Of a stretch of 9,486 bases of DNA, positions 9,201-9,486 are shown in pieces (within the stretch, counting starts at the first letter, position 1; the number at the start of each line of letters is the position of its first letter). Under the pieces are notes generated by a model, which saw only the letters and a program-made list of their open reading frames with translations, was not told the origin of the DNA and searched no databases. Position numbers and translations under genes: made by a program. The stretch comes from an uncultured Gammaproteobacteria bacterium. GTDB lineage: Bacteria; Pseudomonadota; Gammaproteobacteria; Pseudomonadales; Azotimanducaceae_A. The stretch covers positions 1 through 9,486 of the forward strand of contig CAJWGQ010000111.1 in assembly GCA_913041025.1 (NCBI GenBank), written 5' to 3'.

Positions 9201-9486
9201 CCTTTAGCTTTGACCTCAAAGGTATAGTGTCAGAAGAAGCTTATATGCGCTGGGATCTAACGAAAAACGATACGAAGTTTAATGGAAGCCTGTTTATTGA
9301 GGAATTGGACCTTACGTTGAAGGCTTGGGAATATCAGCCAAGTATTATCTCTGAGTCAACAGAGATTGCCGTAGATTTCTCTTGGAAAGGAACGCCGTTT
9401 GACTTCGATTTGTCAAATTTAAGAGGCGTTGCGGACTTTAATTTGAAGGATGGTAGGTTCGTCGAAATGTCACCAGCTGAGGGAGG
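6203..9486 (+). CDS. yhdP: YhdP-family AsmA-like phospholipid transport protein (partial, 3' end missing)
   Basis: YhdP is a very large AsmA-like protein, anchored in the inner membrane and bridging the periplasm. With TamB and YdbH it moves phospholipids to the outer membrane in E. coli. I read 1,094 codons without a stop from ATG at 6203 to the window edge. A single N-terminal membrane helix (about residues 6-26) is followed by a long beta-rich region. Family landmarks include GSFSLSRP near 470, VPKVLPLALVEWLDHDLLAGELSN from 503 (E. coli FPENLMGKDLVDYLSGAIQGG), the D-GWP motif at 561-564, LEGMTVKLPLPFFKE near 780, NINIDLDRLDL near 933 and the C-terminal LKDGRFVEMSPAEGG from about 1081. E. 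coli YhdP (1,266 residues) continues about 165 more after this point, so those are probably missing. Similarity is clear in these blocks but low between them. The role is known for E. coli and inferred here. Confidence 0.92.
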   Translation, partial: MKGLFRWLFLFLTLGLLSFSLIHLGARSLSTHYFSSIDRVNSIFSSLGISAENFVFSWVGLNPVLEVEVAEHQFFRLENVLIEVGFWDSLLKNDLVLSRLRVDSGEIRSFNKEDSANRMGLWNFDEVGEFLGSLTETKEVYIRLFFRASEVTDSSTMNSFELRSFNQNGIQKLRGKIIHDDKNLEPFVFSIDKHEQSWWEFNSPVAIESHGILNFEDFYPNVGSLRFNFSKGFWLGDLHKGQGFFQMSLETIGGRNKSQKISFPVNFSLRGSGGALDGRLQRSVVPASLPLLEMAPIWFRYQPDPHISFGFKGLMTLISSQGSPLDFEFFSDSLDLKSFSDFVTEIFPEWEVSNSWVAGLNLKGKLSKISGYMDGNSGIGIYGSLKELSTDSHKGVPQVANLAGSVYLHSNGFLFELDSSDSLVMFPNVFDHLWYSEKLNGKLISWFDQNYFSLVSRDIESRFREMEVDGSFSLSRPLLEENRSLSLFFETPDLDIFDRHQYVPKVLPLALVEWLDHDLLAGELSNLHFAYHGQIKHADYLNSRRIELKGEYQDLRVSYLDGWPVINDANGNVHLKGAETSISVLAGSMLGIQDLSAELIMDNLSTDLSADVNFTSKNNGIISFILNSPLKEELSFLSNEWQSRGTITGNMDLSFPFSNVRSSAIDLDIRFQLSDFDLMVPDYDLDFRSLEGKGGFYLPHHLSGDFQGKLFNEKISIKALSDRDSLKFALEGLADTKMINVVTELSIDEYLEGSFEYFAEMVFATNAKNRSNFILETDLEGMTVKLPLPFFKEQKERIEFKINIDFTDDKEFAYLSYADHDLFLTTKEREVINAAIAFSGKALPKDLPQNNGLVMGELEAINLAAYLDLITVSEPLDFFWKLEDLQIGQVSFRDIALQNVTANGKLGGPVSKVEIQSQLVDGAIEIEKVGNINIDLDRLDLSIFGVTSFTETSTGKFVKDYLSELPNMIFSVDRLSFDEQELGAVSFVLRGENSNLEFYPFSFDLKGIVSEEAYMRWDLTKNDTKFNGSLFIEELDLTLKAWEYQPSIISESTEIAVDFSWKGTPFDFDLSNLRGVADFNLKDGRFVEMSPAEG

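Overview
The window is an ordinary housekeeping region of a Gammaproteobacterium. By eye it is AT-leaning, roughly low-to-mid 40s % GC. Three things support this assignment: a gatCAB operon divergent from mreBCD-maf, an order I recall from Pseudomonas aeruginosa; a MreB that closely resembles the E. coli protein; and a YhdP-type giant AsmA-like protein, typical of Gamma- and Betaproteobacteria. The low GC fits a marine or otherwise AT-rich lineage, but I cannot name a genus.

Layout. Bases 1-2936 (minus strand) hold gatC, gatA and gatB, transcribed in that order. gatB runs off the left edge and lacks about its last 80 codons. Together they encode the GatCAB amidotransferase, which corrects misacylated Glu-tRNA(Gln) and/or Asp-tRNA(Asn). 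Bases 2937-3079 form a divergent regulatory region with several overlapping inverted repeats. Bases 3080-6076 (plus strand) hold mreB, mreC, mreD and maf, tightly packed. The first three encode the membrane-bound rod-shape complex that positions lateral wall synthesis; Maf is a nucleotide-sanitising pyrophosphatase. Bases 6077-6202 are non-coding. From 6203 to the right edge runs one open frame of 1,094 codons, the N-terminal ~87% of a YhdP homologue, a periplasm-spanning protein of phospholipid transport to the outer membrane. RNase G (rng), which normally sits between maf and yhdP, is absent.

Most notable points: mreC has no ordinary start codon in the right place and appears to start at ATT (4153), behind a good Shine-Dalgarno and in exact register with the E. 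coli MreC N-terminus; the gatC/mreB intergenic region is dense in inverted repeats; the early mreB codons form a near-perfect palindrome; and rng is missing. Four of the seven coding regions seem to use non-ATG starts (gatB GTG, gatA GTG, mreC ATT, maf TTG).

I looked for and did not see RNA genes, insertion sequences, CRISPR arrays, attachment sites or convincing intrinsic terminators. I found no evidence of an undescribed multi-gene system; the novelty here is in regulatory and start-site detail.
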